Positions 49,620-60,331 of a DNA stretch of 64,000 nt are shown piece after piece; the stretch's first letter is position 1; every line of letters begins with the position of its first letter. The DNA is from Strix aluco. Its lineage: Eukaryota > Chordata > Aves > Strigiformes > Strigidae. The notes under the pieces were generated by a model. That model did not search any database. It was not told the DNA's origin and was given only the letters and a program-made list of their open reading frames with translations. The position numbers were made by a program, and so were the translations under genes. Location: contig NC_133934.1 in assembly GCF_031877795.1 (NCBI RefSeq), forward strand, positions 104,658,610 through 104,722,609, read 5' to 3'.

Positions 49620-52043
49620 CTAGGGCAGCGAGACGGAGAGAGGGGGTTAGGGGGGAGAGAGGGGCGAGCAGGACCCCCGCGGGGCCGGAGCCGCCGCCCT
49701 GCCCGCCGTGCCCAGCGGGCCGTGCCCCCGTCCCGCCGCGGGACGCCGCCCGCAGCCCCGGCACCCGGGAAAGCGCTTCCCAGCAGCCGCACGGGAAGGC
49801 CGCTGGCGCGATGAAAAGGTCTAATTCATATCTATACGTGTGTATAAAGAGACACAGAGCGGGGGGGTGCTCGGTGCCGGCGCGCTCCCGTTTTGCCGGC
49901 GTGCCGCGGCTTGCGGGGCCGGGCGGCGGGACCACCGGGGCGCGGGGGCCAACGGCCGCCCCGGGGCCCCACAGGGCCCTGTAACTGCCCCGGGAGGAGC
50001 CTTTCTCCCGGGGTATTGCCGCGGTTTTGCAGATTTTGTGTCCCGTCTCGCTAGCTAAATATTTAAACTCGTCAGATTATTGAAATTTGCGGGCGTACAC
50101 TGTCTCCCCCAAGGAGAAATTCGGCTGCCTGTGCTTTCTTAATCTCACGCATCTCTCCCACCGTGCACTGATTTAAATTTCTATTCTTACACAAGATGCG
50201 ATAATGTCTTGTCGGGGAAAAAAAAAAATCCAAACCAACAGCTCACGTCCGCGCATTTTATCTGTGGAAAGCTTCCCCCTTGTCTGCATCTTCTATTAAG
50301 TCAGTCTTTAAATTAAAGGTTAAAAAAAAAAATCCCAAACAAAAAACTTTCCCGAAGTAGGAAAAGCCTGAACTTTCGCTGCCTGAGATTTCCTACAATT
50401 GCCCGACGTGCAAAAATTATAGCACCCTACCACAAAACACAACTCTCCAAAAAGGCAGAACCGGAGAGCCTGCAATTGTGCTTTCCAGCACGGCATCTGA
50501 TTTAAACAGGAGGGAGAAAGACATTCCCAGTTTACCTCGAACAAAGGCAATACGGCTAAGAAAATGAGGCTTAGGCGACGGTTTATGTATAAAATTCAGT
50601 ACTGTTCACTACAAATTCCACGAGCTTATAAATGCGCTTTTAATTTAGAGGATCACGTTAATTATTTGAGATGGTAGGACGCGGATGGGTTTCCCACCTT
50701 GCATCCATGCAGTGACTCAAATTAAATAGCAGGGGAGGAGAAAAGATTGAGGCTAAAAAATAGCAAAAGCGAAGGTCGCTTAACTCTATGTTTGTGGATA
50801 ATGAGCGTGGTGAGGATAAATGAGTCTGGAAACGGCACGTAATTAGGATGACCCTTATTTGCCCTTAGCCGACTTTCCTCTATTAAACCCGGTGCCAGCA
50901 GGGTGACACGTATCTGCCTGTGCCCGCGTGGCCCAATGGGCGCTGTGTGCCAGCGCGGGGTGCAGGGACGAGGCGGGGGGGCTGTGAGCCCTGTGTCCGG
51001 GTGTGCTGATGCAACGCCCGGGTGCGCACACCCAGGTGCCTGCCGCGCTGCCGCACTTCCTTAAAACGGCTCCTGCCCGGCCGGGACCCCGGGGGGCTGC
51101 TGGGCGCTGGCTGCTGCCGGTGACCCCCGCCGCGGTGCGAATCGCGGGTCCCCGCAGGGCCGAGCCGCGCTGCGGCTGGGGGGGGTGTCTCCGGGCGCTT
51201 CCGTGGCCCTCTCGGCGGGCCGAGCTGCCGGCGCAAGGGCCGGTTCTCCCTCTTCTTTTGCACCGTGTTGCCAAAGAGGCGCGGGGGGCGGAAGCGCGTC
51301 CCGGGGTGCCGCGGGCCGGGCCGGGGCGGCGGGGCCGGGTGCGGGGCCGGGGTGGCGGGGCCGGGGCCGGGACCCCTCCCGGTCTGGCGCCGCGACCGCT
51401 CTCGGCAGCGCCGCCCGCCGGCCCGCGGCAGCAGCGCACGCCGTCCGCAGCCCGTCTTGTAAAGTACGAACAAACGGCTATTTTCAGCCCCCCCCCACCC
51501 CCCCCTCTTTCTTTTCTCCCGGCTTTAACAGGTGAGGCCCCCGGCGCCGGCGAGCAGAGGGGCCGGCGGCCCCGCCGCGGAGCCCGGAGAAGGCGCTGCC
51601 CCTGCCCCGGGACGCGCTCGCCGCGGCTGCCTCGCCCCCTGCCATCTGCCGGGAAGAAGCCGGGGCCGGCAGCGCGGCGAGTCCTCTGCCCCGAGCCAAG
51701 AGTTTACGGGGCGCTTTTGTGAGCGCCGCAAGCGGAGATTACGCCTTTTAGAGGAGATCAAGGGCTGCCCCCGGCCCCCCGGCCCTCCCAGCGGGCCCGC
51801 AGCCGCCCCGGGTCTCCCTCAAACGCCTCCCGGGGTTCCCGAAAGCCGTGTTTTCCTCGGGGAAGCCTGGCCAGCTTCAGCGCCAGAGGGAGGGGGGAAG
51901 GCACGTTTGCTCTGGCAGGATCCGGAGTGCAAACCGATTCCTCCGATTACTGCCCCCTTCCAGACCCCCAGCCCTTCCCCCGGCCCCCCCCCCTCCCCCT
52001 TGCAGAGGGGCAGCAGCGGAGCCAGACCCTGGGATTTACTCAC
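49620..52043 (-). other. FOXA1: FOXA1 intron 1 (2,424 bases)
   Basis: The donor GTGAGT follows codon 24 (52043-52038). The acceptor side has a branch-point word CTAAC (49650-49646, branch A at 49647), a C/T-rich tract and CCCTAG ending at 49620, so this is a canonical GT-AG intron in phase 0. Inside, both ends are GC/CpG-rich (49620-50020 and 50930-52030). The middle (50050-50860) is AT-rich and repeat-free, with several homeobox-like words (GATTATTGAAATTTG, GATCACGTTAATTATTTG), and may hold an intronic enhancer. No other gene is seen in it. Open frames of 170-240 codons on both strands in the GC-rich part are artefacts. Confidence 0.9.
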
Positions 52044-52060
52044 CTCCTGAGTGTCGGCGT
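50930..52060. promoter_or_regulatory. FOXA1: CpG island, 5' part of FOXA1 intron 1 and exon 1
   Basis: This dense CpG DNA contains a strongly G-rich + strand patch at 51296-51375 (repeated CCGGGGC/GGGGCCGGG units) able to form G-quadruplexes on the FOXA1 template strand. It belongs to the FOXA1 promoter-proximal island complex. Confidence 0.75.
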
Positions 52061-52115
52061 AGTAGCTGTTCCAGTCGCTGGTTTCATGCCCTTCCATTTT
52101 CACAGTCCCTAACAT
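52044..52115 (-). CDS. FOXA1: FOXA1 exon 1 coding part, residues 1-24
   Basis: It encodes MLGTVKMEGHETSDWNSYYADTQE, which matches the conserved vertebrate FOXA1 N-terminus, and is followed directly by GTGAGT. Splicing to exon 2 joins codon 24 (GAG) to GCC without splitting a codon, giving [13 protein letters not shown], as in mammalian FOXA1. The first ATG (52115-52113) has A at -3 but T at +4. The second, Met7, is in a better context (AAAATGG), so leaky initiation at residue 7 is conceivable. Reading through the donor gives an artefactual 98-residue frame. Exon assignment is by sequence recognition and splice logic. Confidence 0.95.
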
Positions 52116-52520
52116 TATGGAGCCAACCTGCCCGGTGTAACCATCCAGCCCTCTTGCAAGCGAGCGACGGGCAGCAGGAAAAGAGCCCGAAAGCCCGACC
52201 TAGCAGGAAGCCAGCTCCCAGGAGGGGCGGGGGGTGCTGAATTCTCCTCTATAACCAGCCAAAAAGGAGGCAGGGAGCGGTGTGGGGCGAGACAGTTGAG
52301 AAAGTGAGGAAGTGCCGGCTGGGATGTGAGTGGAGTTGAGCTGATGTGGATCTTACGTCGCAGAAGTACCCACCTCCTCCTCCTCCTCTCCCCATTTGTC
52401 CGCCGCACAAAGGCGTTCGCACCTACAAAGCCGGAGATGCACCTGCAAACAAGGCAGTTCCCCTCGCCTGCAACTCCCCCCGGGGCGGCACTTTATTTGC
52501 AAAGAGGCGTAATTGGTTTA
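52116..52520 (-). promoter_or_regulatory. FOXA1: FOXA1 5' UTR and core promoter region
   Basis: This is the sequence upstream of the FOXA1 start codon on the - strand. Two TATA-like options exist: TTATAGAG (about 52246-52253; start near 52220, giving a 5' UTR of about 100 bases) and AAATAAAG within CTTTGCAAATAAAG (52490-52503; start near 52465, 5' UTR about 350 bases). An inverted ATTGG at 52512-52516 reads CCAAT on the FOXA1 strand, just upstream of the second option. The word TATTTGC there is also forkhead-like, compatible with autoregulation. The start site is not determined. Confidence 0.5.
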
Positions 52521-52779
52521 AGCTTGTGGGGAAAGAAGGGGAGACGGAGGTGGGAGAGGGGGAGAGTAGGAAAAGGGGGGGGGGGGCGCGACACCCACCC
52601 TTTCAGATGGACAGGACAAATGCTAGGAAGGATCGGTGGAAATGAAGTGAGGTGGATAAGGGAAGGGCAGCCCCCCTCTGTTTGAAGAGAATGCAAAAGG
52701 CCATCCAGCCTTAAACCCCTGAGATTAGGCGCAATATTTACTGAAGTCCGGTAGATGCTCCTTTAACTTGGTGGCCGGG

Positions 52780-53175
52780 ACGTGCTCCAAAGTCCCGAGT
52801 CCTGCAGCCCGCAGGCTCCCCCCCGCTCCCTCCCCTCACTTCAAAGCTGGTTACCACGCAGGTACCTCCGCGGCGCCCCCCACTCCCAGCGCCCTCGGGG
52901 CGGGGGGCCGGACCCGGCGCTCCGGGCTGCGAGCAGCGGGGCTCGGCTCCGCGCTCCCCAAAGCCCTCCGACCCCCTCCACGGGCTAAGCCCAGCCCTTC
53001 AAACGGGGCTGCCGTCCTATGTAGATGGTGATGGTGGTATTTCTTTTCTGGTGCCTTACGTTTAGAAACCATGTGAGTCACCGCGCTGAGACATAACACT
53101 ATAGGCACCCAATAAATGCGGACAGAGGCTTGAATGCGGATCCACCGATATTAACCTCCACTTGGCAAACACCAG
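52780..53175 (+). other. Candidate first exon of a divergent transcript
   Basis: A small CpG island at 52780-53000 is followed by a perfect splice donor, CAG|GTGAGT, at 53173-53181 on the + strand, about 1 kb upstream of the FOXA1 start codon. In mammals TTC6 or non-coding RNAs begin divergently next to FOXA1, so a first exon here is plausible. No TTC6 tetratricopeptide coding sequence is recognised anywhere in the window. No upstream frame reads convincingly into the donor, so the exon would be non-coding. Very tentative. Confidence 0.2.
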
Positions 53176-53601
53176 GTGAGTCACTGGAACCATTTTATAT
53201 CTTTACTGTGGAAAGCCTCCAGCCCAGAAGGCTCCTTTGGAAGCCTTCTCTGGTGCCAGGCACCCACGAGCAGCAATAATAAGTAGCGGGTATCTCTTTA
53301 CCAACTTCTTGCTCATTGACCTGATTTCTCGCAAAGAACAGGGGAGGAGGAATCTACACAGGCTGGTAAAAGGTAAAAAGGGGCAACACCGATATACCAA
53401 ATTGACATTGGTCGACGCTTGCTGTTATTATGGAGGGAATCTCAGTATTTGCAAACGGATCGAACATTTTCTGTTTCTACTCCTGCCCTGACCGGCTCTT
53501 CGAGCTTCTGTCAAGACCACAGACTTTTCCTGGACTTCTCTGCCCTGTCCTTTATGAGTTTCTTCCTACCTAGCTACTAGAACTTTTATCACCTGATAGT
53601 A

Positions 53602-53683
53602 AAAAAAAGACAAACCAAAAAACCCCCCAAACCCCCAACCCCACCCACCAACCAAGCAACCAAAACCCGCCAAACCCAAATAA
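53602..53683 (+). repeat. CA-rich low-complexity (CCAAA/CCAAC)n tract
   Basis: About 80 bases are almost free of G and T on the + strand, made of CCAA, CCCA and CAAAC words. The complementary strand is G/T-rich with several GGG or longer runs, so it may form a G-quadruplex. Open frames of Trp-Gly-Phe type on the - strand are artefacts. Confidence 0.8.
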
Positions 53684-54359
53684 CATTCCGGGCAATGGCA
53701 ATTTGAAGGGGAAATAAAGTTTATCGGGATTTTGAAAAAGGCTTGTGTATCATACCACACAAATTAAAATACACATCTGGGGCTGAATTTCTGCCTGGCA
53801 TGTTTAGGGTTCAGAAGGACCGCAGTTGCTTCCACAGTGATTTGTCCTCGAGCGATCTGCGAAAACGTCAGTCTCACAAACACGATTTAGAAGTTTCTTA
53901 TACAGAGACCCAGGATTCAGATGACGAGATATAGCATATCTCCGCCTCAACAAATATGTTTTAACTTGTCCTCTAAATGCGTTTTCTGTTATTCCTTTCT
54001 TTGTTCTTTCCCTCCTCGTCCTTCTTTCTTTAAATCTGGCAACAGAATTAAGTCAAATCCTCGAAACAAACAAAACTCTGGAATCAGCAGACGAGAATAA
54101 GGGATGAAAATGTGTCTTGAAGGAAATAAAATAGATAAAAGCACTGGATTAAACCCTTACTTGCTCAAATGGTCCAACTACACCCTTGGAAACTGGAGCA
54201 AAACCCAGTGGAGAATCTAAGAGATATTAAAATTGCGGTCTTCGTGTACGCACCCCCCCCTTCACTAATATAAGCAGTCTGTACATCTGAAAACAGAGCC
54301 CCTTCGGTGGTGGCTTGTTCACTTCAGTACCTGAGGTCTGTGGGGTTCAGAAATCCCCC

Positions 54360-57130
54360 AGCAGTCCCGCCGCATGCGGCGAGGCTGGGAGGAGTGCAGC
54401 GGCCCGGGGCCGGGTGACCTCGGGGCGGGGAGGCCCCGCTTCCCGGAGCCCAGCCCCGCGGGAGCAACACCCTGCGGGACGCCGGGCAGCCCACGCAGGG
54501 CTCGCTCCCTACCTGGAAAAAAGAGCAGGCACGAAGCGCGAAGCCGGCCACGCTCCGCGGACGCTGCTACCAACCGCGGAGGCGTTTGGCCGGGCGGAGC
54601 GGAGGTGGCGGCCGGCAAAGCCGCTCCCGGGGCCGGCCGGCCCCTCGGGACGCCCCGTCGGGGTGCCGGGCCAGGCCGGGCCGGGCCGGGTGGGGGTGGA
54701 GCTGGGGGGGGGGCGGGGGACGGGGGGGCGACGGGCCGGGGGTTGTGCAAACTCGCAGCGCCTCCTGTTGTCCGGCTGCGGGCCGGGCTCAGCTCCCTCG
54801 TTCCGAGGTGGCTCCCAGAGGTGAGAGCACAGGCGGGCTCCTGTCTGTAACCCGGGAGAGCCTTTGCCTCGGTGCGCAAATCATCAAGCCCGAAGCAGAG
54901 GCAGCCGCTGCTGGAAATTCCCCTCAGCCCCGGTTGCTGAGTGGCAGCCTTGGTGGAGGAAAGCCTTCCTTGTGTGAAGAAGAGGGTCGTGACGGCTCTG
55001 CCCACCGCCACAGGAAAAGGAGGGTATTTCGGTAGTTGCCCTGCCTCGCACATGAGCCTCTGCGAAACCCTATGTGGGATGCTCCGAGAGTCCAGCGCGG
55101 TTTGTCCGTACCCTTTTCAGGAGGCTCAGCGGGAAGGGAAGGGAAGGGAAGGGAAGACTCTCCTAGGACGGAGGACGCGCGGTAGCAGCCAGGAGCTCTC
55201 CAGACGCGCTTAGCTGCTTATGCATTTTCTAGACTTCAGGACGGTAGCCCTGGCTCGATTTACACAGAGCCCTTCCCCCGCTCTGCTTAGTGTATCGCCA
55301 GTTTCTGATCAAGCTGTACACTGGCTTTCTTTTTGTTGTTGTTGTTGTTTGTCAGGGGGAGCCGTTTGTGCAGCCTGGAGAAAAAGCGCAGGCGGAGGTG
55401 AGCTCCATCTTCCCCGCCTAAGCGGGAGCACGGTCTCAGCTTCTGGCTCCACCGGTGCGCGCTGCCAAGAGTAAAACACAGTAACTGACCTCAAAAGTAT
55501 GTGTGTGTGGTTTGGGTGTGTGTGGAGCGGGGCGGGACACGTCCACGGGAGCCCGTGTTACCCAGCGCTGGCAGTGGGAGCCGAGCCCCGCAAAGACCAC
55601 TCAGCAGGCGGCCGCCTTTTGGGAAGCGCACCGCTACGGGGTCCCGGCTGTCAGGCCGGGCCGAGGGGCCTCACCCGTAGGAAGGGGCCTCCGGCACCGC
55701 CGCGGCGCTGCCCACGCGAGGAGCGGCCACGGCATGGCAGTGGTCCGCTCCCCATGCCCAGCGCTGCTCGGGAGCGCCGCCCGCAGGTACTGTCCCACGC
55801 GTGGGGCGGGCGGCAGGAGGAATCGGCGGGGGCTCTAAGTGTGGAGCGCTGTCACGGTTCGCTCCAGTGTAAGAGCTACTTCTACCCTGGCAAGGGCAGC
55901 GCCTGCCGGCCACCCCTTGGGTTTAACTTGCAGAGTCTTACTTGGTTTTACCCAAGCGCCACCGTCTCCTGGCCGTGAATCTCTCGGCAGGGCTTGTGCG
56001 GAGCAGATGTCTAGCTCGGGAAGGAGCTGCGGGGTTGTCTCCGCACCAGGATGCCGCCTCTGCTCCTCACCGTACAGCCGCCTTTCCTTCTCCCCGGATC
56101 TGTCCCGGCAGAGGGTCGCTGGTATCCGGCTTTCCAGGCGGGCCCAACGCTGCGCAGCGGCTCGCCTCAAAGGCCGTGGGACCCCTCAGCCTCTCCCAGC
56201 CTCTCTCTGTCCTTACCCACCCAGCCCTCCCGACGGCGGGAAGTCCCGCTGCGCATCTGCTTCCAACCCGAAATCCTCCCCCACCCAAGCGGGCAAACAG
56301 CGATCGGGCGGGAACGTGCCGCTGCCCAGAGCCGGGTCCCTTGGGCGGGGAGGGAGCGCGGGCGGTGCCGGGGCGCTCCGAGAGCCGGGCTGGGTGACTG
56401 CCGGCAGCGCCCCGCGCTCCGCAGGGGGCCCATCGAGGCGGCGGCGGGGTCGCTGAGCCCTCACTGAGCAGAGCCGGCGGGGTCCCCCCGGCCCGCCCGG
56501 GCTCCCGCTGCCCGGAGCACCCCCGGCCCCGGCCGCGGCCTTCACGAGCCGGTGCGAGGCCATACGGCGGCGTTTCCTTTCCTCTCGCTCGGGAGCGGCG
56601 CCCGGGCAGGTGAGGGCACCGCATGGGGTCAGCACCCGCTTGGAGCCTTTGCTGCGTGAACCTTTCTCATCTCGACCGTGCCGACCAAGCGACCCCCTTC
56701 CCCCGACCGACCCGAGGTAGGAGGGGGCACCCCCTCTTCTTTCTGCACCTCCTCCTCCCCAGGACCCGTGGTCTGGATCCTCCTGGGCGGACTCGACGCG
56801 CCCTCCCGCTGCCCCGTTCCCGGCAGGGCCGGCCGGGGGGACGCGCCCCTGCCCCGCCGGGCCCTGCCTCCCCGCCCCGCTGCTCGGCAGCGGGTTTTCC
56901 GCCCTTTCAGCCACCCCGCCGGGCGCAGGGGGCTCCGGCGCGGCCGGGACCACGGGCAGTGCCGCTCTGCAGCCCGCGGGAGCGTGGCGGGGGGTCGTCC
57001 CCCCGGAGGCCCCGTCGTGCCGGGGCCGCGCCCCCGGGGCACCTGGCAGCGCTCCCGGGGGACGCCGGGCCTGCCGGGCTCCCACGGGTCACGCTCAGGG
57101 TGTGCGAGGCCCCGGAGACGTTGTGTGGCT
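54360..57130. promoter_or_regulatory. CpG island complex upstream of FOXA1
   Basis: CpG-dense DNA occupies about 54360-54850, 55370-55850 and 55980-57130. It contains G-run patches (54690-54745), several donor-like words (CAG|GTGAGG at about 56607, GAG|GTGAGC at about 55396), and long overlapping frames on both strands, up to 290 codons at 57085-56213 (-) and 200 codons at 56678-57280 (+). These are stop-poor low-complexity Pro/Arg/Gly/Ala translations without family resemblance, so no CDS is called. It forms the outer edge of the FOXA1 CpG domain. Confidence 0.7.
55131..55155 (+). repeat. (GGGAA)5 microsatellite
   Basis: Five exact tandem copies of GGGAA. Confidence 0.9.
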
Positions 57131-57164
57131 CGTGACAGTAGCGACTTTCTGTTGCCGGATTATA

Positions 57165-57256
57165 TTATTTTATTTTATTTTATTTTATTTTATTTTATTT
57201 TATTTTATTTTATTTTATTTTATTTTATTTTATTTTATTTTATTTTATTTTATTTT
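57165..57256 (+). repeat. (ATTTT)n pentanucleotide microsatellite
   Basis: About 18 copies of ATTTT without visible interruption after the first unit, starting some 35 bases after the last CpG-rich sequence. The repeat therefore marks the edge of the CpG domain. It creates a Phe-Ile-Leu-Tyr artefact frame on the + strand. Confidence 0.95.
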
Positions 57257-57279
57257 CGTCCCTCTCTTTTTTCTTTTTA

Positions 57280-57880
57280 AATTTCAGTGCAATTAATTGC
57301 ATTTCATTTTTCTAGGCGTCATTCAGAGTTGACATCATCAGACTTGAGCAACACTCCTGACATAAAATATAATACCCCACCCGCCCGAAAATACTCATGT
57401 ATCACAGCAGTTAAAGGAGAAAGAATCACAAATAACAAAATGAAAAATGACAAATAAGTTAATATCCGATGGTTGCAGCGATGAGAGTAAGGAAGCCTCT
57501 GGGGTTTTTTGTTTACTTTTTCTTTAGTGTAACAAAATAATTCTTAACGAGTTAAATCATGACCCATTGTATACAATCGCTTTATTTTTGCTAATACAGT
57601 TAGATGTGTGTATGCTGTTTGCAGAACTCCAGCTGGCAGCATGCCCACACTGCAGTGTGTGATTGGCCAAGTGTGTTTTACTTACTTTCTGTCAAAATAA
57701 ATGCACTTGATATTTCTCATTTGATTCAAGAGCAGCCATGCAGGTATTTATTTTAATTATTGGGTGTTTTATTTATGGTACGATTTACCAAAACATAAGT
57801 GCAAATGTTTCTGTTGTGTATTTTAATCAGTGTGCCCATTCTTCTGAAATTACTCAATATCTTTTTGAAAGTTGTGTTTT
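57280..57880. promoter_or_regulatory. Candidate conserved enhancer upstream of FOXA1
   Basis: This AT-rich, repeat-free block contains CAATTAATTGCATTTC (57291-57306), TTGTTTACTTTTTC (forkhead core TGTTTAC at 57510-57516), CATTGTATACAATCGC (about 57566), a CAGCTGGCAG E-box region (about 57630), TGATTGGCCAAG (CCAAT/NF1-like, about 57660), and an AATAAATGCACTT stretch (about 57697). The density and variety of factor sites suggest a tissue enhancer. This was judged by eye. Confidence 0.4.
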
Positions 57881-60331
57881 GTTTTGTTTTAAAGGGTGTT
57901 TTGTTTTAAAGTAGCTGGAATACTATGGCATGGAAGAAACAGTATCAGAGGAGATGGGAATTTGATTCTCCGTGGAGATACACACATACACATCAATGGC
58001 ACCTACTTTGTAGAACCTCACCCAAATTGCAAAAATGGTATTTCAGGACATACACAGATTTTTGCTGTACACATACAAGGATGCAAGAAAGAAAACTAAG
58101 AGTGAGTGCAGTTAATCTAAATAAACTGGTATGAGAAACAAAGCTTGGTAGGAGAGACAATTTTGCATGAATCTTAGAATTACTTCTATGCTGAAGTTGC
58201 CCAAATGACTTAATGGACCAAAGTCTGCCCCTTTTTTCCCCCCAACAATATCTGCTGCTTGAACAAAAGGTATTTCCACTCTTCATGAGTCTTGCTTCTC
58301 CAAAACCTGCAGTGAGTTCTCTGTGAGAACATCTGTTTTACTGATGTAAACCAAATATCACTGTATTGGACAAGAGGTACAGAGTTGATCAACTCTTTGT
58401 AATACTCATGTCAATATAATACTTCAGTTCTTCTGCAAACTGACCTTCCTATGCAGAAGGTGGACTTGGATTTTGAGTGATGGAGAGTGGAGGAATGCTA
58501 CCCTTCTTTCACCACATAGCACCATATTTTCAAATTGTTTGCTCTGTTCTCCTTTACCTGCAAAAATTTACTCATTTCCCTGTCTTTGTCTCTACAGTAG
58601 TTTTACAGAAAAGCATTGGGAGAGACCAGTATCCATCATAAATGACTTTCTTGGCTGGCTTCAGCTCTGAAGAATCAAATGTACAAAATCAAGACTGGCT
58701 TATATAAACTCCTCCCCAGGGAGCAGTTCCACAGCTTTACCCAGCTTGCAGTTCCTAGAGCACAAATGAATCCAGGCTGCATTAACTGCACATTTTCTTG
58801 GTCTGTATTAACATGGACAGCGAGCTATTGTGGGATGTGTGGCAGCATGATCACACATACACAGAAACAATTTGGCCATTTACTCCATCAGGGAACATAC
58901 ACTAACCTGCATAGAGCAAAAATGATGTTTGCCCTGGAAAAGGATGCCCAGAGGCCCTATGTAACACGTTCTGTAGTTTTACATTGAAATGTGAGAGTGT
59001 AAGCATCAACTGGTAACACCCTAAAATCATAAGCAAGACCCATAAAATAGGATAGTCAACTTGCATCTATGGGAAAGCAGAGAAGGTCTGGATTCGGTAA
59101 GGTTTTAGGACTCCTCAGGGGCAGCAGCTGTTCAGTATTTTGTAGAGTGGTTGGTCCTCCCAGCAGTTGGCTTAAGCTTCTGCTGCTGCTTCAAGCATTT
59201 CAAGGGTGAATCCCCCTGCTGAGCCGTTTTAAGGGAATGCCATCAGGAAGGTCACTTAGCTCATCACGTGCCTTCCCATCAGCCCTCACGTGGGCACAGT
59301 TCCCTGTGCAGCTACTCCCTTGTGAGACAAGGAAGAATCCAATTGAATTAATTCCTCCTCCACCCCTCCCCAGCCAGCAAGGCAGCTGCCTAAGTATTTA
59401 TGCAGCTCCTGTAGCTTCAGGTTTACTCCTTTTTAGGTAGTGACTTAAGGTGGGATGATTGGGAGGGAATCCAATACCTGACCTTTCTTTTCCATCCCTA
59501 CAATTCCATAGCTCATCAGGTGGCTTTCCTATTACCCATTGAACAAACAATCCTTTTCCCCTTTTCAGGATCAATATCTAGGAATACTCCTTTCACCATT
59601 CATCCTGTGCCAGAAATCCTTTAAATCTGTTTTAACATTACCCTTAGAGGTAGCTGGAACTTCAGCTTCTGCAGACATCTCTCCTCACCCTTTGCTTTCC
59701 TTTTGCTGAAGAAACTGATCAGACGTGAAGATCTTTCTTGTCATTAAATGGGATTTCTATGTCCCCAAACACTGAGTTTTCAGCTGTGAAACCTGTGAGA
59801 TCTACAAGCACACACATATATGTCTACATCTATATATCCACAGTCAAGCCGTTGTCCTAAGAGAATGGAACAGTTGGACTGGAATAGCCAACTGGAAAAT
59901 CTGTTGAATTAACTGCAAGACAATGGAGAGCAGAGATAATATGATCAAATTTTAAAACCAAAGCAAGTAAAGGGCTGAGTCCAGCAAAGACTTTGGCAGG
60001 TGTTTAGTTGTAATTTCTCCGTTTATTGCTTACAGCCTTCTTCAAAGCCAGGAGTGTCTCTGACCTTGTGCCTATAATAAAGGCTATGTGTGATGGGCTT
60101 CTAGAAGTAACTCATGTAATTTCTCTTGGACTATATAATAAAATGGCACATATCTGGAAATATTACAGTCATGTCATACTAAAAAATAAATCTGGGATTC
60201 ATGATCACTCAAAATGACCAAATGATTTTCTCATTGTAATGATTTTCTCGTTACAAATATGGTTTTAAATAAAAGGGCTCCATCTTTTTCCAACTTTATT
60301 TTTATTTTGAGTTATAAAGGAAATGTCATTA
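57881..60331. other. Intergenic DNA, no gene seen
   Basis: Ordinary AT-rich sequence. Open frames up to 102 codons (58679-58987 +) lack any recognisable motif. No RNA gene or repeat is recognised. If TTC6 follows on this side, as in mammals, none of its exons is recognisable here. Confidence 0.5.

Larger units (their letters stand above)
48270..50020. promoter_or_regulatory. FOXA1: CpG island over FOXA1 exon 2
   Basis: GC- and CpG-rich DNA covers the start of the 3' UTR, the whole large coding exon and the first 400 bases of the intron. Coding-exon CpG islands are usual for single-large-exon forkhead genes. Antisense frames such as 48738-49346 (+, 202 codons) and the shifted frame 49935-48952 (-, 327 codons) are shadows of the FOXA1 reading frame. 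Confidence 0.8.

Noticed and set aside
48952-49935. 327-codon frame on -
   Set aside because: Frame-shifted shadow of FOXA1 exon 2, rich in His/Glu/Ala from the alternate reading of Met/Asn/Ser codons, and it runs across the intron acceptor.
56213-57085. 290-codon frame on -
   Set aside because: GC-rich, Pro/Arg/Gly/Ala-dominated with competing frames on both strands and no recognisable motif.
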